Notes: generated from the letters alone by a model not told the origin. 41,091 bases of DNA from Ligilactobacillus salitolerans (GCF_003864415.1 NZ_BFFP01000005.1:56776-97866); one strand, 5' to 3'. Shown: positions 1 to 8,288, numbered from the stretch's first letter. Numbers and translations are program-made.

Positions 1-63
1 AGGATCACCTCCAGATGGTGTGACAGTCACCGCCCATAAAACTTTATTGCTATTTCATTATAG
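1..63 (-). promoter_or_regulatory. Promoter and ribosome binding site of a gene lying left of the window
   Basis: Read on the minus strand, positions 57-62 are TATAAT preceded by TGC, an extended -10 element. Positions 1-12 read GGAGGTGATCCT, a near-perfect Shine-Dalgarno. The gene itself would start just outside the left edge, so its identity is unknown. It would be divergent from the T-box/nhaC unit. Confidence 0.6.
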
Positions 64-162
64 CATATGAGAATCACGTTAAGCTGGAAAATAAAATTTA
101 ATTAAATGAATTTACTCGGAAAACAAAGTTTAGCAATCAATGAAATTAGTTGCAATTGTGGC

Positions 163-191
163 TTGCTTTCTTACTTAAAAACTTTTATACT
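163..191 (+). promoter_or_regulatory. Promoter of the T-box/nhaC transcript
   Basis: TTGCTT at 163-168 and TATACT at 186-191 are separated by 17 bases. Transcription would start near 198, just upstream of the Stem I sequences of the T-box leader. Confidence 0.6.
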
Positions 192-197
192 TATCCC

Positions 198-442
198 AAC
201 AATATTTGAGGTCAGATCATACTAAGTAGTTCTTTTGTCTGGGAGTCAGGAAGTTGGCGGCTGCTGCGAGCCAATCAGGGTGGAAGAGTCGAAATACCGT
301 GGTCTTAATGACACTGGGCAATAACTAGAATCCATTATCTTCTAGTGAGTGGTGTGGTGTTTCGTGCACACAAATTGGGTGGTACCACGGCAAGTGAAGT
401 CGTCCCTATTATGTTTATGACATAGTAGGGGCGGCTTTTTTG
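198..442 (+). promoter_or_regulatory. T-box leader, tyrosine-type specifier (TAC), with intrinsic terminator
   Basis: The T-box core AATTGGGTGGTACCACGG is at 373-390. It is followed by a terminator whose arms are 399-413 and 421-435, with a T run at 436-441. In Stem I, AGTA (225-228) faces GAA (291-293), the loop-E motif. The helix above it forms from GTTCTTTT after AGTA and GGAAGAG before GAA, and AGATCAT (214-220) pairs with GTGGTCT (298-304) below. The specifier position after GAA-A is TAC (295-297), a Tyr codon. The distal Stem I loop region is near 257-272. Uncharged tRNA should favour antitermination into the downstream transporter gene. The TAC call depends on this alignment; ATA and ACC are the shifted alternatives. 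Confidence 0.85.
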
Positions 443-535
443 CGTTCAGGAAGGATGGAGCAAATGTTAAGGGCAACAAATGGAGGCTTAGCACGATATT
501 GGTTAACCAGTTGAAGTGAAACTTAGGACACTGAA

Positions 536-1951
536 ATGAGGTTAAGCAATATGCAAAAGAAAAAGTTTAAGTTAGGAATAGTTGAAGCAGTTGGCATGTT
601 AATTTTGGTTCTGCTGATCATGGGCTTTGGAGTAATTGGACTCCGTTTGTCGCCGCAAGTCCCAGTCCTGCTGGCCATGACAGTCGTGATTTTCTGGGCT
701 AAATTCAAGGGGTTTAGTTGGGATGACATTAATAATGGGATCAAAGACGGGATCAACCAGGGCATCATCCCGATCATCATTTTTATTTTGATCGGTGTGA
801 TGATCAGCACTTGGATCGCGGCGGGAACGATCCCGACACTGATGGTCTATGGCTTTCAAGCTTTAAGTGCCCGTTGGTTCTTACCCACTGTCTTTTTGGT
901 TTGTACTGCAGTCGGAGCTGCGGTTGGCAGCTGTTTTACCGTCGTTTCTACGGTCGGGATCGCTTTTTTCGGGATCGGTGTAACGATGAATTTTTCCCCG
1001 GCTTTGGTTGCAGGGGCAATCATTTCCGGCGGGATCTGCGGTGATAAGTTGTCACCTTTGTCTGAAACTAACAATTTGACCGCGGCGGTGGTCGATGTGA
1101 GTTTATTTGACCACATGAAAACCATCTTGTGGTCCGTCTTGCCAGCGGGGACGATCGCGACCGTCCTTTTTGCTATCTTGGGAGCGGGGCACGAACATGC
1201 GGATCTAAGCAAAATTGACCAAACAGTGGCGATCCTTCAGAGCAGCTTTCCGGTTTCGGCTTGGACCTTGCTGCCAATCGTTTTGATCTTTGTCTGTGCC
1301 TTTTTCAAAATGGGGGCGATCCCGACCATGCTGTTAAATGCTGTGGTCTCGATTGGCTTAATGGTCGTTGAGCAGACTCATTTTAACATTCAAAAATCGG
1401 CACAGCTTTTGCTGGATGGGTATGTCGCCAAAACCAGCAGTACTCAGGTCAATTCCTTATTGTCGCGCGGGGGCATCAACAGCATGATGCCGATGGTTGC
1501 CTTGATCGTTTTGACCCTCGCCTTAGGCGGACTGCTCGTTCACTTTGGCTTGATCGCAACGGTCATGGAACCTCTGGCTGCCAAACTAAATTCACCGTTA
1601 AAACTGGTGGCTGCCGGCTTAGCTGCCTGCCTGGGAGTTAATTTATTCGTGGGTGAGCAATTCTTATCGATCATTTTGCCGGGGCGTGCGTTCAAGCAAG
1701 CCTTTGATGACGGCGATTTAAACGGCGAAGCATTGGGACGAGTCCTGGAAGACGGCGGGACCGTCATCAATTACTTAGTTCCATGGGGTGTTGGCGGCGT
1801 CTTTATCGCTAATACGCTGGGAGTTGCGACCTTAGATTACCTGCCTTGGACCTTCTTTATCCTGCTATGTCCAGTAATGTCAATTTTAAGTGCGGTAACT
1901 GGTTTGGGATTAAAGCGAACTGTCGCAAAACGGCAAGTGGCAGAGGCGTAA
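536..1951 (+). CDS. nhaC: NhaC-family membrane transporter under T-box control
   Basis: A 471-residue, highly hydrophobic protein with about ten to twelve predicted membrane spans. It carries the NhaC-family segment GDKLSPLSETNN in mid-protein and a conserved C-terminal half. The family contains Na+/H+ antiporters, malate/lactate exchangers, and members proposed as amino-acid carriers when they follow T-boxes. The leader here reads Tyr, so tyrosine uptake is the better functional guess; pure sodium/proton exchange is the alternative. The start at 536 has AGGA seven bases upstream. The ATG at 551 (MQKKKFKLG) is also possible, with AGG nine bases upstream. It is a single-gene unit ended by a hairpin at 1972-2003. 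Confidence 0.85.
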   Translation: MRLSNMQKKKFKLGIVEAVGMLILVLLIMGFGVIGLRLSPQVPVLLAMTVVIFWAKFKGFSWDDINNGIKDGINQGIIPIIIFILIGVMISTWIAAGTIPTLMVYGFQALSARWFLPTVFLVCTAVGAAVGSCFTVVSTVGIAFFGIGVTMNFSPALVAGAIISGGICGDKLSPLSETNNLTAAVVDVSLFDHMKTILWSVLPAGTIATVLFAILGAGHEHADLSKIDQTVAILQSSFPVSAWTLLPIVLIFVCAFFKMGAIPTMLLNAVVSIGLMVVEQTHFNIQKSAQLLLDGYVAKTSSTQVNSLLSRGGINSMMPMVALIVLTLALGGLLVHFGLIATVMEPLAAKLNSPLKLVAAGLAACLGVNLFVGEQFLSIILPGRAFKQAFDDGDLNGEALGRVLEDGGTVINYLVPWGVGGVFIANTLGVATLDYLPWTFFILLCPVMSILSAVTGLGLKRTVAKRQVAEA

Positions 1952-1971
1952 ACGACATTCAAACTTTGATG

Positions 1972-2003
1972 AAGTGCTGACAAAAAAGCGTCAGTGCTTT
2001 TTT
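1972..2003 (+). terminator. Intrinsic terminator of nhaC
   Basis: AAGTGCTGAC (1972-1981) pairs with GTCAGTGCTT (1990-1999), using two G-U pairs, and runs into six T residues. Confidence 0.75.
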
Positions 2004-2115
2004 AGTTGGTCTTGACAGTTGGAAGTAAAATTCTCCAATTTGCTAAATATCCAAGATCATTTTGTGTATAATTTAGATGAAAACCAAATTGGCAACTGAT
2101 TGGAGTACAAAATAA

Positions 2116-2664
2116 ATGAAAATTAGAGGAATGACTGCGGTTGAAGTTGATAACCTAAATCTTGATTTATCAATTAAGACGGATATGGCACAATCAGAAA
2201 CGGAATTGGCTGCGGTCCGCATCAAACTAGCTGAAATAGGAATGTGGGAGACTGAGATTTTTCAGCCAAATTATGCTGAAACACAGAGCCTAGAGAACAG
2301 TAAAAATCAGATTGGTCAAACGCTCATCAAAGTGAAGGATTATATGGTCAAGCATCTCTTGCCGCCTAAAGAAGAATTGTTAAAATCATACGATTCCTTT
2401 CGAGATATGGTTCATCTGAGTGATGAGGAGGCGGCTGAATATCAACTGCTGCGGCTTTTAGTGAATGATGATACTATTTCACGGCAAAAATTTCAGCAAA
2501 TTATGCAAGATTTCTTGGGAATGAGGGAAGTAGAAGATTCCAAACTACCGGGCTTTGAGCCCCACCGAAAATATTTGCAAAAAGAGTATCTGAGTCCCAA
2601 AGCAGCTAAGGTCATGCGCAAACGCACGAAAAATAAGTCCAAGAAGCGGCGAAAGAAAAAATAA
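2116..2664 (+). CDS. Hypothetical protein, 182 aa, with strongly basic C-terminus
   Basis: I do not recognise this protein. It is hydrophilic and probably mostly helical, with no signal peptide or membrane span. The last 20 residues are almost all Lys/Arg (RKRTKNKSKKRRKKK), which could bind nucleic acid or be an unstructured tail. GGAG lies about 11 bases before the ATG. TATAAT at 2067-2072 could be a -10, though no well-spaced -35 is visible. Base composition is more AT-rich than the transporter before it. A small ORF follows 79 bases downstream and may share its transcript. Confidence 0.55.
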   Translation: MKIRGMTAVEVDNLNLDLSIKTDMAQSETELAAVRIKLAEIGMWETEIFQPNYAETQSLENSKNQIGQTLIKVKDYMVKHLLPPKEELLKSYDSFRDMVHLSDEEAAEYQLLRLLVNDDTISRQKFQQIMQDFLGMREVEDSKLPGFEPHRKYLQKEYLSPKAAKVMRKRTKNKSKKRRKKK

Positions 2665-2743
2665 AACTAAGAAATCAGTATTTGGTGGGGACAGAAATTT
2701 GTTGTTAAAAATGTAAATATGATGGATTGAAAGAGGAGTTCAA

Positions 2744-2920
2744 ATGTCAAAACTCATAAATATTCCACTTAGTGGAACTACTATGAAGAAAGCCGTTAAA
2801 GTAGCCAATAAAATAGATAAAATGCAATTGAATAATAACGAATTTGAAGAGCAGACAATGGATAAACTATTTTCAAATAGTGATTTGCTAGATGTATTGT
2901 CAGCTTTATCTAAAGTATAA
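2744..2920 (+). CDS. Small hypothetical protein, 58 aa
   Basis: The ATG at 2744 has AGGAG (2734-2738) five bases upstream and the frame runs 58 codons to TAA. The peptide begins MSKLINIPLSGTTMKKAV and ends LLDVLSALSKV. It is mildly amphipathic, with no double-glycine leader, signal peptide or cysteines. It lies between an unknown gene and a clear terminator. The good ribosome binding site and terminator make it a credible gene; I cannot assign a function. Confidence 0.5.
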   Translation: MSKLINIPLSGTTMKKAVKVANKIDKMQLNNNEFEEQTMDKLFSNSDLLDVLSALSKV

Positions 2921-2937
2921 AATAAGGAATCTTAAGT

Positions 2938-2962
2938 CTCCGAGCAATCGGAGTCTTTTTTT
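2938..2962 (+). terminator. Intrinsic terminator
   Basis: CTCCGA (2938-2943) and TCGGAG (2948-2953) form a hairpin followed by TC and seven T residues. It ends the transcript of the small ORFs at 2116-2920. Confidence 0.75.
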
Positions 2963-3081
2963 ACAGAAAAACATCCCAGAATTAACTGAAGAGTTTTTTC
3001 TGATAACTTATTTTTTGCATGATTTTGTAATTTAAAAGCGTTGATATAACGGTATTTGCGTACAATGACGGTTCCTGTTTG

Positions 3082-3090
3082 TGCTATACT
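3082..3090 (+). promoter_or_regulatory. Extended -10 promoter of rbsR
   Basis: TGCTATACT is an extended -10 element. Transcription would begin near 3097, which excludes any rbsR start upstream of that point and supports the ATG at 3131. Confidence 0.5.
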
Positions 3091-3130
3091 GGAAACACAA
3101 TTACTTTGGAAACGAGAAGGCACTCAGAGA

Positions 3131-4126
3131 ATGAAGAAGAGAAGAATTACAATCAAAGATGTCGCTAAGGAAGCGGGGCTGTCAACTAGTGCAGTATCGC
3201 AGATCCTAAACGGCAATACTCAGCGTTTTAGTGAGCAAGCAATTCAAAAAGTTCATGCGGCTCAGGAACGGCTAAACTACGTGCCTGACTTTTTCGCCCA
3301 GCGGATGGTCACTAAAAAAAGCCATCTGATCGGCGTTTTAGTGCCGGACATCAGCAACCCGTTCTTTGCCCAGCTGTTTTTGGGCATTCAAGATGTGCTG
3401 CATGCCCAAGGCTATGTTGCCTTGCTTTATAACATGGAAGATGATGAGCAGCGAGAAAGTAGTTCGGTCGCCGACCTGATCCGGCGTGGAGTGGATGGCT
3501 TGATCATTGCCAGCTCGGCTTTTTCCAACCAGTCGATTTATGCCGCCTTGCAGCGAGAAAAATTGCCGATGCTGGTGATGGATCAAAAAAATGAGACTGA
3601 CTTAGTCGATGCTGTGCAAACGGACAACTTTGACGGCGGGCGGCAAGTTGGGCTGCACCTGAAAAAATTTGGGCACCGCAAAGTCGCAGTTGTTCTGCCG
3701 GAAAATCCGACAGTCAATGTTCGCAAACGATACGAGGGCTTGGCTAGCATCTATGGTGATGACATTTTGCGAGTCACTGGCGCACTTTCCGTGACTGGTG
3801 GTCAGCAAGCTGTGAAAAAAATTATTAATTCGGACGTCACCGCAATTTTTGCGATCAATGATTTGATTGCTTTTGGGCTCTACATGGGTCTTAAGGAAGC
3901 TGAAAAGGAGATCCCAGCTGATTATAGCGTCGTGGGCTATGATGATATTGATGCCTGCAAGTACGTCACACCGGCTTTGACGACCATCGCGCAACCAACT
4001 TTTGAACTGGGACAAGAAGCCGCGACAATGCTGCTTAAACGCTTGTCTGAGCCTGGCCGAGAACCCGAGGTCAAAATGCTGCCTGTGAAATTAGTTCAAC
4101 GTTTTTCAGTAGCACCCTTGAAATAG
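3131..4126 (+). CDS. rbsR: LacI-family ribose operon repressor
   Basis: 331 residues. An N-terminal LacI helix-turn-helix spans about residues 7-26 (TIKDVAKEAGLSTSAVSQIL), then the hinge, then a periplasmic-binding-protein-like sugar domain (VLVPDISNPFFAQL, VVGYDDIDACKYVTPALTTI). The frame stays open upstream to 3056, but the likely promoter lies inside that extension and the HTH begins right after 3131, where AGAAGG sits ten bases upstream. It directly precedes rbsK, and a perfect palindrome at 4161-4178 is the obvious operator. A terminator overlaps the last codons, so rbsR and rbsKDU are probably separate transcripts. Ribose specificity is inferred from the neighbours. Confidence 0.88.
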   Translation: MKKRRITIKDVAKEAGLSTSAVSQILNGNTQRFSEQAIQKVHAAQERLNYVPDFFAQRMVTKKSHLIGVLVPDISNPFFAQLFLGIQDVLHAQGYVALLYNMEDDEQRESSSVADLIRRGVDGLIIASSAFSNQSIYAALQREKLPMLVMDQKNETDLVDAVQTDNFDGGRQVGLHLKKFGHRKVAVVLPENPTVNVRKRYEGLASIYGDDILRVTGALSVTGGQQAVKKIINSDVTAIFAINDLIAFGLYMGLKEAEKEIPADYSVVGYDDIDACKYVTPALTTIAQPTFELGQEAATMLLKRLSEPGREPEVKMLPVKLVQRFSVAPLK

Positions 4127-4152
4127 CTTTCAAAAGGTGTTACTATTTTTTT
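4108..4152 (+). terminator. Terminator overlapping the 3' end of rbsR
   Basis: The arm starting AGTAGCACCC at 4108 pairs with the arm ending GGTGTTACT at 4144, with a TAGC loop, one mismatch and one bulge. A run of T residues interrupted near its start follows. The upstream arm contains the last codons of rbsR. Confidence 0.65.
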
Positions 4153-4160
4153 GTTGGATG

Positions 4161-4178
4161 TGCTAAAACGTTTTAGCA
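4161..4178 (+). promoter_or_regulatory. RbsR operator, perfect 18-bp palindrome
   Basis: TGCTAAAACGTTTTAGCA is a perfect inverted repeat with the central CG typical of LacI-family operators. It lies between the rbsR terminator and rbsK. It would fill the spacer between a weak -35 (TTGGAT, 4154-4159) and a weak -10 (CAAAAT, 4177-4182). Confidence 0.75.
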
Positions 4179-4210
4179 AAATACATCAATATAGTAAGGT
4201 GGGAAAAACA

Positions 4211-5119
4211 ATGAACAAAGTAACAGTTGTGGGCTCGATCAATTTAGACACCAACCTCCGGGTTAAACGGATGGTCAAGCCAGGCGAGACGATCCATGCC
4301 AAGGAACATTATTCAGCCGGCGGCGGCAAGGGTGCGAACCAAGCGGTAGCTGCTGCACGTGCCGGGGCACAGACAGCCTTTATCGGTGCAGTCGGTGATG
4401 ATGCGCCGGGCGAACAGATGCTAGGTTTGTTGAAAGATGAGAACATCGATGTCGCTGGTGTCGCTACGATCACCAATGAATCAACTGGCCAAGCCTTCAT
4501 TACTGTTGATGACGAAGGTGAAAATGCGATCACGATTTATGCCGGCGCAAACTTTGCTTTTGGCGCTAAAGAAGTTGCTGAAAAGAAGGATCTGCTAGAA
4601 GACAGCGACTTTGTGATCGCACAATTTGAAACACCAGTCGAAGCAACGATCAAAGCTTTTGAAATTGCACGGGCAGCGGGGGTCAAGACAATTTTGAACC
4701 CAGCTCCAGGCGAAGAAAAGATTTCAGCCGAGTTGTTGAAAGTGACAGACATGATCACTCCTAATGAAACTGAAGCTGAAACGATCACTGGGGTCCATGT
4801 TAAAGATGAAGCAACAGCTAAAGAAGCTGCCGCTAAGTTGCATGACCTAGGTGTAGCAGTCGTGATCATCACGATCGGCTCTAAGGGTGCTTTCTATGAC
4901 TACAACGGAGTCGGCGAATTGGTACCGGCTTTTAAAGTTAAAGCAGTCGATACGACAGCAGCCGGCGATACTTTTATTGGGGCAATGAGCAGCGTTTTAA
5001 AACCAGACTTTTCTAATTTGAAAGACGCGATCTTGTTTGGCAACAAAGCATCATCCTTAACGGTCCAGCGCTACGGTGCCCAGCCATCGATCCCTTACCA
5101 AAAAGAAATCCAGCTTTAA
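4211..5119 (+). CDS. rbsK: Ribokinase
   Basis: 302 residues, PfkB family. It phosphorylates D-ribose to ribose-5-phosphate in the cytoplasm, feeding the pentose phosphate or phosphoketolase route. Visible are the N-terminal GSINLDTN segment, the sugar-binding GGGKGANQA (37-45), NPAPGE, TPNETEAE, and the PfkB signature DTTAAGD (247-253) with catalytic Asp253. The chosen start has AAGGTGGG seven bases upstream; the open frame extending to 4151 would run through the operator and is unlikely to be translated. rbsD follows after 27 bases. Confidence 0.95.
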   Translation: MNKVTVVGSINLDTNLRVKRMVKPGETIHAKEHYSAGGGKGANQAVAAARAGAQTAFIGAVGDDAPGEQMLGLLKDENIDVAGVATITNESTGQAFITVDDEGENAITIYAGANFAFGAKEVAEKKDLLEDSDFVIAQFETPVEATIKAFEIARAAGVKTILNPAPGEEKISAELLKVTDMITPNETEAETITGVHVKDEATAKEAAAKLHDLGVAVVIITIGSKGAFYDYNGVGELVPAFKVKAVDTTAAGDTFIGAMSSVLKPDFSNLKDAILFGNKASSLTVQRYGAQPSIPYQKEIQL

Positions 5120-5146
5120 GAATTGTTTTGAGAGGAAGTAGAATTC

Positions 5147-5542
5147 ATGAAGAAAACAGCAGTTATCAACTCCAATCTTTCACGCGTGATCTCACAGATG
5201 GGTCATTTTGACAAATTAGCGATCGGCGATGCCGGCACACCTGTGCCAGCCGGGACCGAAAAGATCGATTTGGCCGTTACCAAAGGCATTCCAGCCTTCA
5301 TGGATGTCTTGAACAATGTTTTGGAAGAGCTGGAGATCCAGAAGATTTATTTGGCAGAAGAAATCAAGACGGAAAACCCAGAAATGCTTAAGGCGATCCA
5401 AGCACGCTTGCCAGAAACACCAGTCGAATTCATCACACACGAAGAATTAAAAGCTGATCTGAAAGACTGCAAAGCCTTTGTCCGGACTGGCGAAATGACA
5501 CCATATGCCAACATCATGCTGGAAAGCAATGTCGTCTTTTAA
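5147..5542 (+). CDS. rbsD: D-ribose pyranase
   Basis: 131 residues, the usual RbsD length. The enzyme interconverts beta-pyranose and beta-furanose ribose so that ribokinase has its furanose substrate. The N-terminus [30 protein letters not shown] carries the family's conserved His and Asp (GH.D...GDAG), and the C-terminus has the typical R-T-G-E-x-T-P-Y-A-N stretch. The start has AGAGGAAG upstream. It is co-transcribed with rbsK; an unusual 255-base spacer separates it from rbsU. Confidence 0.93.
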   Translation: MKKTAVINSNLSRVISQMGHFDKLAIGDAGTPVPAGTEKIDLAVTKGIPAFMDVLNNVLEELEIQKIYLAEEIKTENPEMLKAIQARLPETPVEFITHEELKADLKDCKAFVRTGEMTPYANIMLESNVVF

Positions 5543-5607
5543 GCAAGCTAAAGCACGTTTGATTTAAGAGAGGTCGGCGTGCGGTAATTGAGAGAAGAGA
5601 AGAATAG

Positions 5608-5649
5608 GGTGGGGTGAGTTCCGCGAGTGCCGCTCCGCTTCACTTCACC
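5608..5649 (+). other. Strong hairpin in the rbsD-rbsU spacer
   Basis: GGTGGGGTGAG (5608-5618) pairs without a mismatch to TTCACTTCACC (5639-5649) when G-U pairs are allowed. TTGTTATT follows. The hairpin could attenuate transcription into rbsU or protect the 3' end of rbsKD mRNA. The T-rich tail is broken, so termination would be partial. Confidence 0.5.
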
Positions 5650-5781
5650 TTGTTATTAGTCAGGTTGCGCGGATCAGAAGTCTGTGCCTAGCCAACTCAG
5701 GCAAACAACCGCCAAGACCGCGGTTATTCGCCAGAGTCCGCTAGTGCTCGACTCCTGGACGCTCCGCTTCACCTTGTTATT
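5631..5781 (+). repeat. Imperfect direct repeat pair in the rbsD-rbsU spacer
   Basis: The string CGCTCCGCTTCAC...CTTGTTATT occurs at 5631-5657 and again at 5760-5781, 129 bases apart. The first copy has an extra TTCAC in tandem. The second copy ends just before the rbsU ribosome binding site. The repeat includes the 3' arm of the hairpin at 5608-5649, so the second copy could compete for the same 5' arm. The spacer is also GC-richer than other intergenic regions here. Confidence 0.6.
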
Positions 5782-5797
5782 TTTAGGAGGAAATTAC

Positions 5798-6688
5798 ATG
5801 AATGCAGTTGCACTTTTAGTCGGCCTTGGGCCCTTGCTGGGCTGGGGCTTGTTCCCAACGATTGCTTCTAAGATCGGCGGTAAACCATCGCACCAGATCT
5901 TGGGCGCTACCGCCGGAACTTTCATTTTTGCAGTGATCTTTGCCATCGTTCAAGGAATTCCAATGCCAAGCGGCTCAGCATTAATTTTGTCAATCATTTC
6001 GGGGATCGGCTGGGCTTGTGCTCAGATCATGACCTTCATGTCATTTGGCTTGGTTGGTTCATCCCGTGCCATGCCGATCACGACTGCCTTTCAGCTTTTG
6101 GGCGCTTCATTATGGGGTGCCTTTTACCTGGGAGACTGGGCGGGTGCTACCAGCAAGGTCATTGGAATCGTAGCTTTGATCGCCATTATTATTGGTGCTT
6201 ACATGACAGTCTGGTCAGAACACAAAACTTCAGAAAAATCCGGTTACTTAAAGAAGGCCGTTTTATGGCTTGCCCTAGGTGAAATCGGTTACTGGGCCTA
6301 TTCAGCCGCTCCGCAAGCCGCTCACATCGACGGCATGCATGCCTTTTTGCCGCAATCGATCGGCATGCTGCTGGTTGGGATCGTTTATGGCTTAGTTCAG
6401 ACCTTTAACAAGAAGAATGATGAATCGCCGTTGAAGGACAGTGTTTCATACAAGCAGATTTTTGCTGGTTTCTTCTTTGCTTTTGGGGCTTTGACTTATC
6501 TGATTTCAGCTCAGCCGGATATGAACGGTTTAGCTACTGGTTTCGTCTTGTCCCAGACTTCTGTTGTCTTAGCAACCCTGACCGGGATCTGGTTCTTGGG
6601 TCAAAGAAAGACCAAAAAGGAAATGGGGATCACTGTGATCGGTCTGCTGATCATCTTGGTGGCAGCAGCGGTCACGAAGTTTATCTAA
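5798..6688 (+). CDS. rbsU: Ribose uptake permease (GRP/RbsU family)
   Basis: 296 residues with about ten membrane spans, matching the glucose/ribose uptake (GRP, DMT superfamily) permeases of Gram-positive bacteria. Recognisable stretches include GLGPLLGWGLFPTIASKIGG near the N-terminus and MPITTAFQLLGASLWGAFYLG. The start at 5798 has AGGAGG (5785-5790) seven bases upstream; the frame is open to 5684 but that extension lies in the repeat-rich spacer and is not hydrophobic. It would import D-ribose for RbsD and RbsK, in the order K-D-U. Confidence 0.9.
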   Translation: MNAVALLVGLGPLLGWGLFPTIASKIGGKPSHQILGATAGTFIFAVIFAIVQGIPMPSGSALILSIISGIGWACAQIMTFMSFGLVGSSRAMPITTAFQLLGASLWGAFYLGDWAGATSKVIGIVALIAIIIGAYMTVWSEHKTSEKSGYLKKAVLWLALGEIGYWAYSAAPQAAHIDGMHAFLPQSIGMLLVGIVYGLVQTFNKKNDESPLKDSVSYKQIFAGFFFAFGALTYLISAQPDMNGLATGFVLSQTSVVLATLTGIWFLGQRKTKKEMGITVIGLLIILVAAAVTKFI

Positions 6689-6754
6689 AGAGGCGCAAGT
6701 GCCTTAGGGAAGAACAGAAAAAAATTAAACAGCTAAGTAAATTAGCAGTTCATA

Positions 6755-6795
6755 GAGCCTGTTTGCGGTTTGTAGCCGGAGATGGGCTTTTTGTT
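6755..6795 (+). terminator. Probable terminator of the ribose operon
   Basis: AGCC (6755-6758) pairs with GGCT (6785-6788) and an inner CGG/CCG pairing supports the stem. A T-rich tail follows. The helix is imperfect, so the call is moderate. Confidence 0.5.
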
Positions 6796-6945
6796 TTGGC
6801 TGATATTGAGTCAGCACCCAGAAATACAAAGCGTGGCTGGAAAATTAGGAAAAAAATACCCCATGATCATTAACCTTCCTGGGCCAACGGTTCTGGGGCA
6901 CGTTCAAACTATATTTTATTTGACAAGCAAGTCCGTGAAATGCTT

Positions 6946-7950
6946 TTACAAACTAGCAAATTTTTCCAGTGTACGAATCATTTGAGCGGTAAAGCCAGAT
7001 TCATTATCATACCAGGCGACGGTTTTAACGATTTGGGTCTCGCTATCTCCATCAACAACTTGAGTTTGCGTTGGATCGAAAATGGAACCCCAAGTCGTGC
7101 CAATCACATCAGAAGAAACGATGCTATCTTTGTTAGTCCCAAAAGAAGCAGTATTAGCGACTTTCTCAACCGCAGTGTTGACCTCCTGCGCAGTTACTTT
7201 TTTGGCGAGGACTGCAGTTAATTCGGTGACAGAGCCGGCAATGACTGGCACACGCTGCGCATGTCCGTTTAACTTTCCTTTTAATTCTGGAATAACTAAA
7301 CCAATGGCCTTAGCAGCACCCGTTGAAAGTGGAATAGTGTTTTGCGCAGCGGCACGGGCAGCCCGCAGGTTCTTTTTCGGCCCATCTTGGAGAGACTGAG
7401 AAGCGGTGTAAGCATGGATCGTCGTCATTGTACCGACCTTGATCCCAAAAGCATCATTCACTGCTTTAGCTAAAGGTGCTAAACAATTAGTGGTGCATGA
7501 GCCGGCGGAAACAATTTGGTCCTTTGCGTCTAAAGTATCGTCGTTGACACCATAAACGATCGTTTTCATGTCTCCAGCTGGAGCTGAGATCAAGACTCGT
7601 TTGACTCCAGCCTTTAAGTGCGCGGCACATTTTTCTGCAGAAGTATAAAAACCAGTTGATTCTAAGACAAATTCAACCCCGTCATTTTTTACCCAAGGGA
7701 TATCAGCAGCATTTGCTTCGGCATAGACAGGTATCTCTTTACCATTGACAACAATACCGTGTTCTGTCGCTGAAACTTCACCATCGTAAGTTCCTTGTCC
7801 AGTGTCATATTTCAACAGGTGGGCTAACATTGCTGGCGAGGTGAGGTCATTGATTGCAGCGACTTCAAGATCATCAGAAGTAGCAGCAATTCTCCGGAAA
7901 GCTAAACGACCGATCCGACCAAAACCGTTAATACCAATTTTCGTAGCCAT
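6946..7950 (-). CDS. gap: Glyceraldehyde-3-phosphate dehydrogenase (NAD-dependent, phosphorylating)
   Basis: 334 residues, full length. It converts glyceraldehyde-3-phosphate, NAD+ and phosphate to 1,3-bisphosphoglycerate in cytoplasmic glycolysis. The Rossmann motif is INGFGRIGR at 7-15. Asp35 after the second strand fits NAD specificity. The active site is SCTTNC with Cys152, and the C-terminus has [12 protein letters not shown]. The ATG has AAGGAGA eight bases upstream. The gene stands alone, without cggR, pgk or tpi next to it, facing the ribose operon convergently. It may be the sole GAPDH or a second copy; the window cannot tell. Confidence 0.97.
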   Translation of the reverse strand: MATKIGINGFGRIGRLAFRRIAATSDDLEVAAINDLTSPAMLAHLLKYDTGQGTYDGEVSATEHGIVVNGKEIPVYAEANAADIPWVKNDGVEFVLESTGFYTSAEKCAAHLKAGVKRVLISAPAGDMKTIVYGVNDDTLDAKDQIVSAGSCTTNCLAPLAKAVNDAFGIKVGTMTTIHAYTASQSLQDGPKKNLRAARAAAQNTIPLSTGAAKAIGLVIPELKGKLNGHAQRVPVIAGSVTELTAVLAKKVTAQEVNTAVEKVANTASFGTNKDSIVSSDVIGTTWGSIFDPTQTQVVDGDSETQIVKTVAWYDNESGFTAQMIRTLEKFASL

Positions 7951-8279
7951 TATCTAAGTCTCCTTTTCCAAAAGCGAAGTAACCAAACTGTGGAACAGGG
8001 TAACCATAGCACCGGTAAGCTGCAAAAACCAATAAAATGCATAGGGCGAGCGGGCCATTTTGCTAGTGAAAAAGCGTTATCATTACGATCTGATGGGAGC
8101 TTAAGGTGACTATATATTTTGAAAAAATTTTTAGCATAGATGACTAAAATCAATTCAAAATGATACACTTTTTTTACACAAATTTAAGCTGATTATAAGC
8201 ATTAAGGTTTAGAATTTAGCTGTGTTGAAGTTCAAGAGCTTCAATGCAATAAAAGGCTATCAATGCCTGTAAAGAGAGC
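7951..8279. other. Divergent intergenic region between gap and a small ORF
   Basis: This stretch of about 330 bases is AT-rich between 8100 and 8210. On the minus strand weak gap promoter candidates occur (TATGCT and TATAGT -10s near 8106-8140) without a clear single choice. On the plus strand TTTTAC (8172-8177) and TATAAG (8194-8199) could drive the ORF at 8280. An inverted repeat TTGAAG/CTTCAA lies at about 8223-8243. No gene was found. Confidence 0.4.
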
Positions 8280-8288
8280 GTGACAATT

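Noticed and set aside
1-12. AGGATCACCTCC resembles the 3' end of 16S rRNA
   Set aside because: No other rRNA sequence is adjacent. It reads as a Shine-Dalgarno on the minus strand, placed after a good promoter.
523-1212. Several long antisense frames across nhaC and similar ones over other genes
   Set aside because: They are shadows of strongly coding sequence and have no ribosome binding sites or family resemblance.
3056-3130. Upstream extension of the rbsR frame
   Set aside because: It contains the predicted promoter and has no LacI-like sequence; ATG 3131 fits the HTH position.
6782-6985. 67-codon plus-strand frame downstream of rbsU
   Set aside because: It begins inside the terminator region, lacks a ribosome binding site, and its end overlaps gap antisense.
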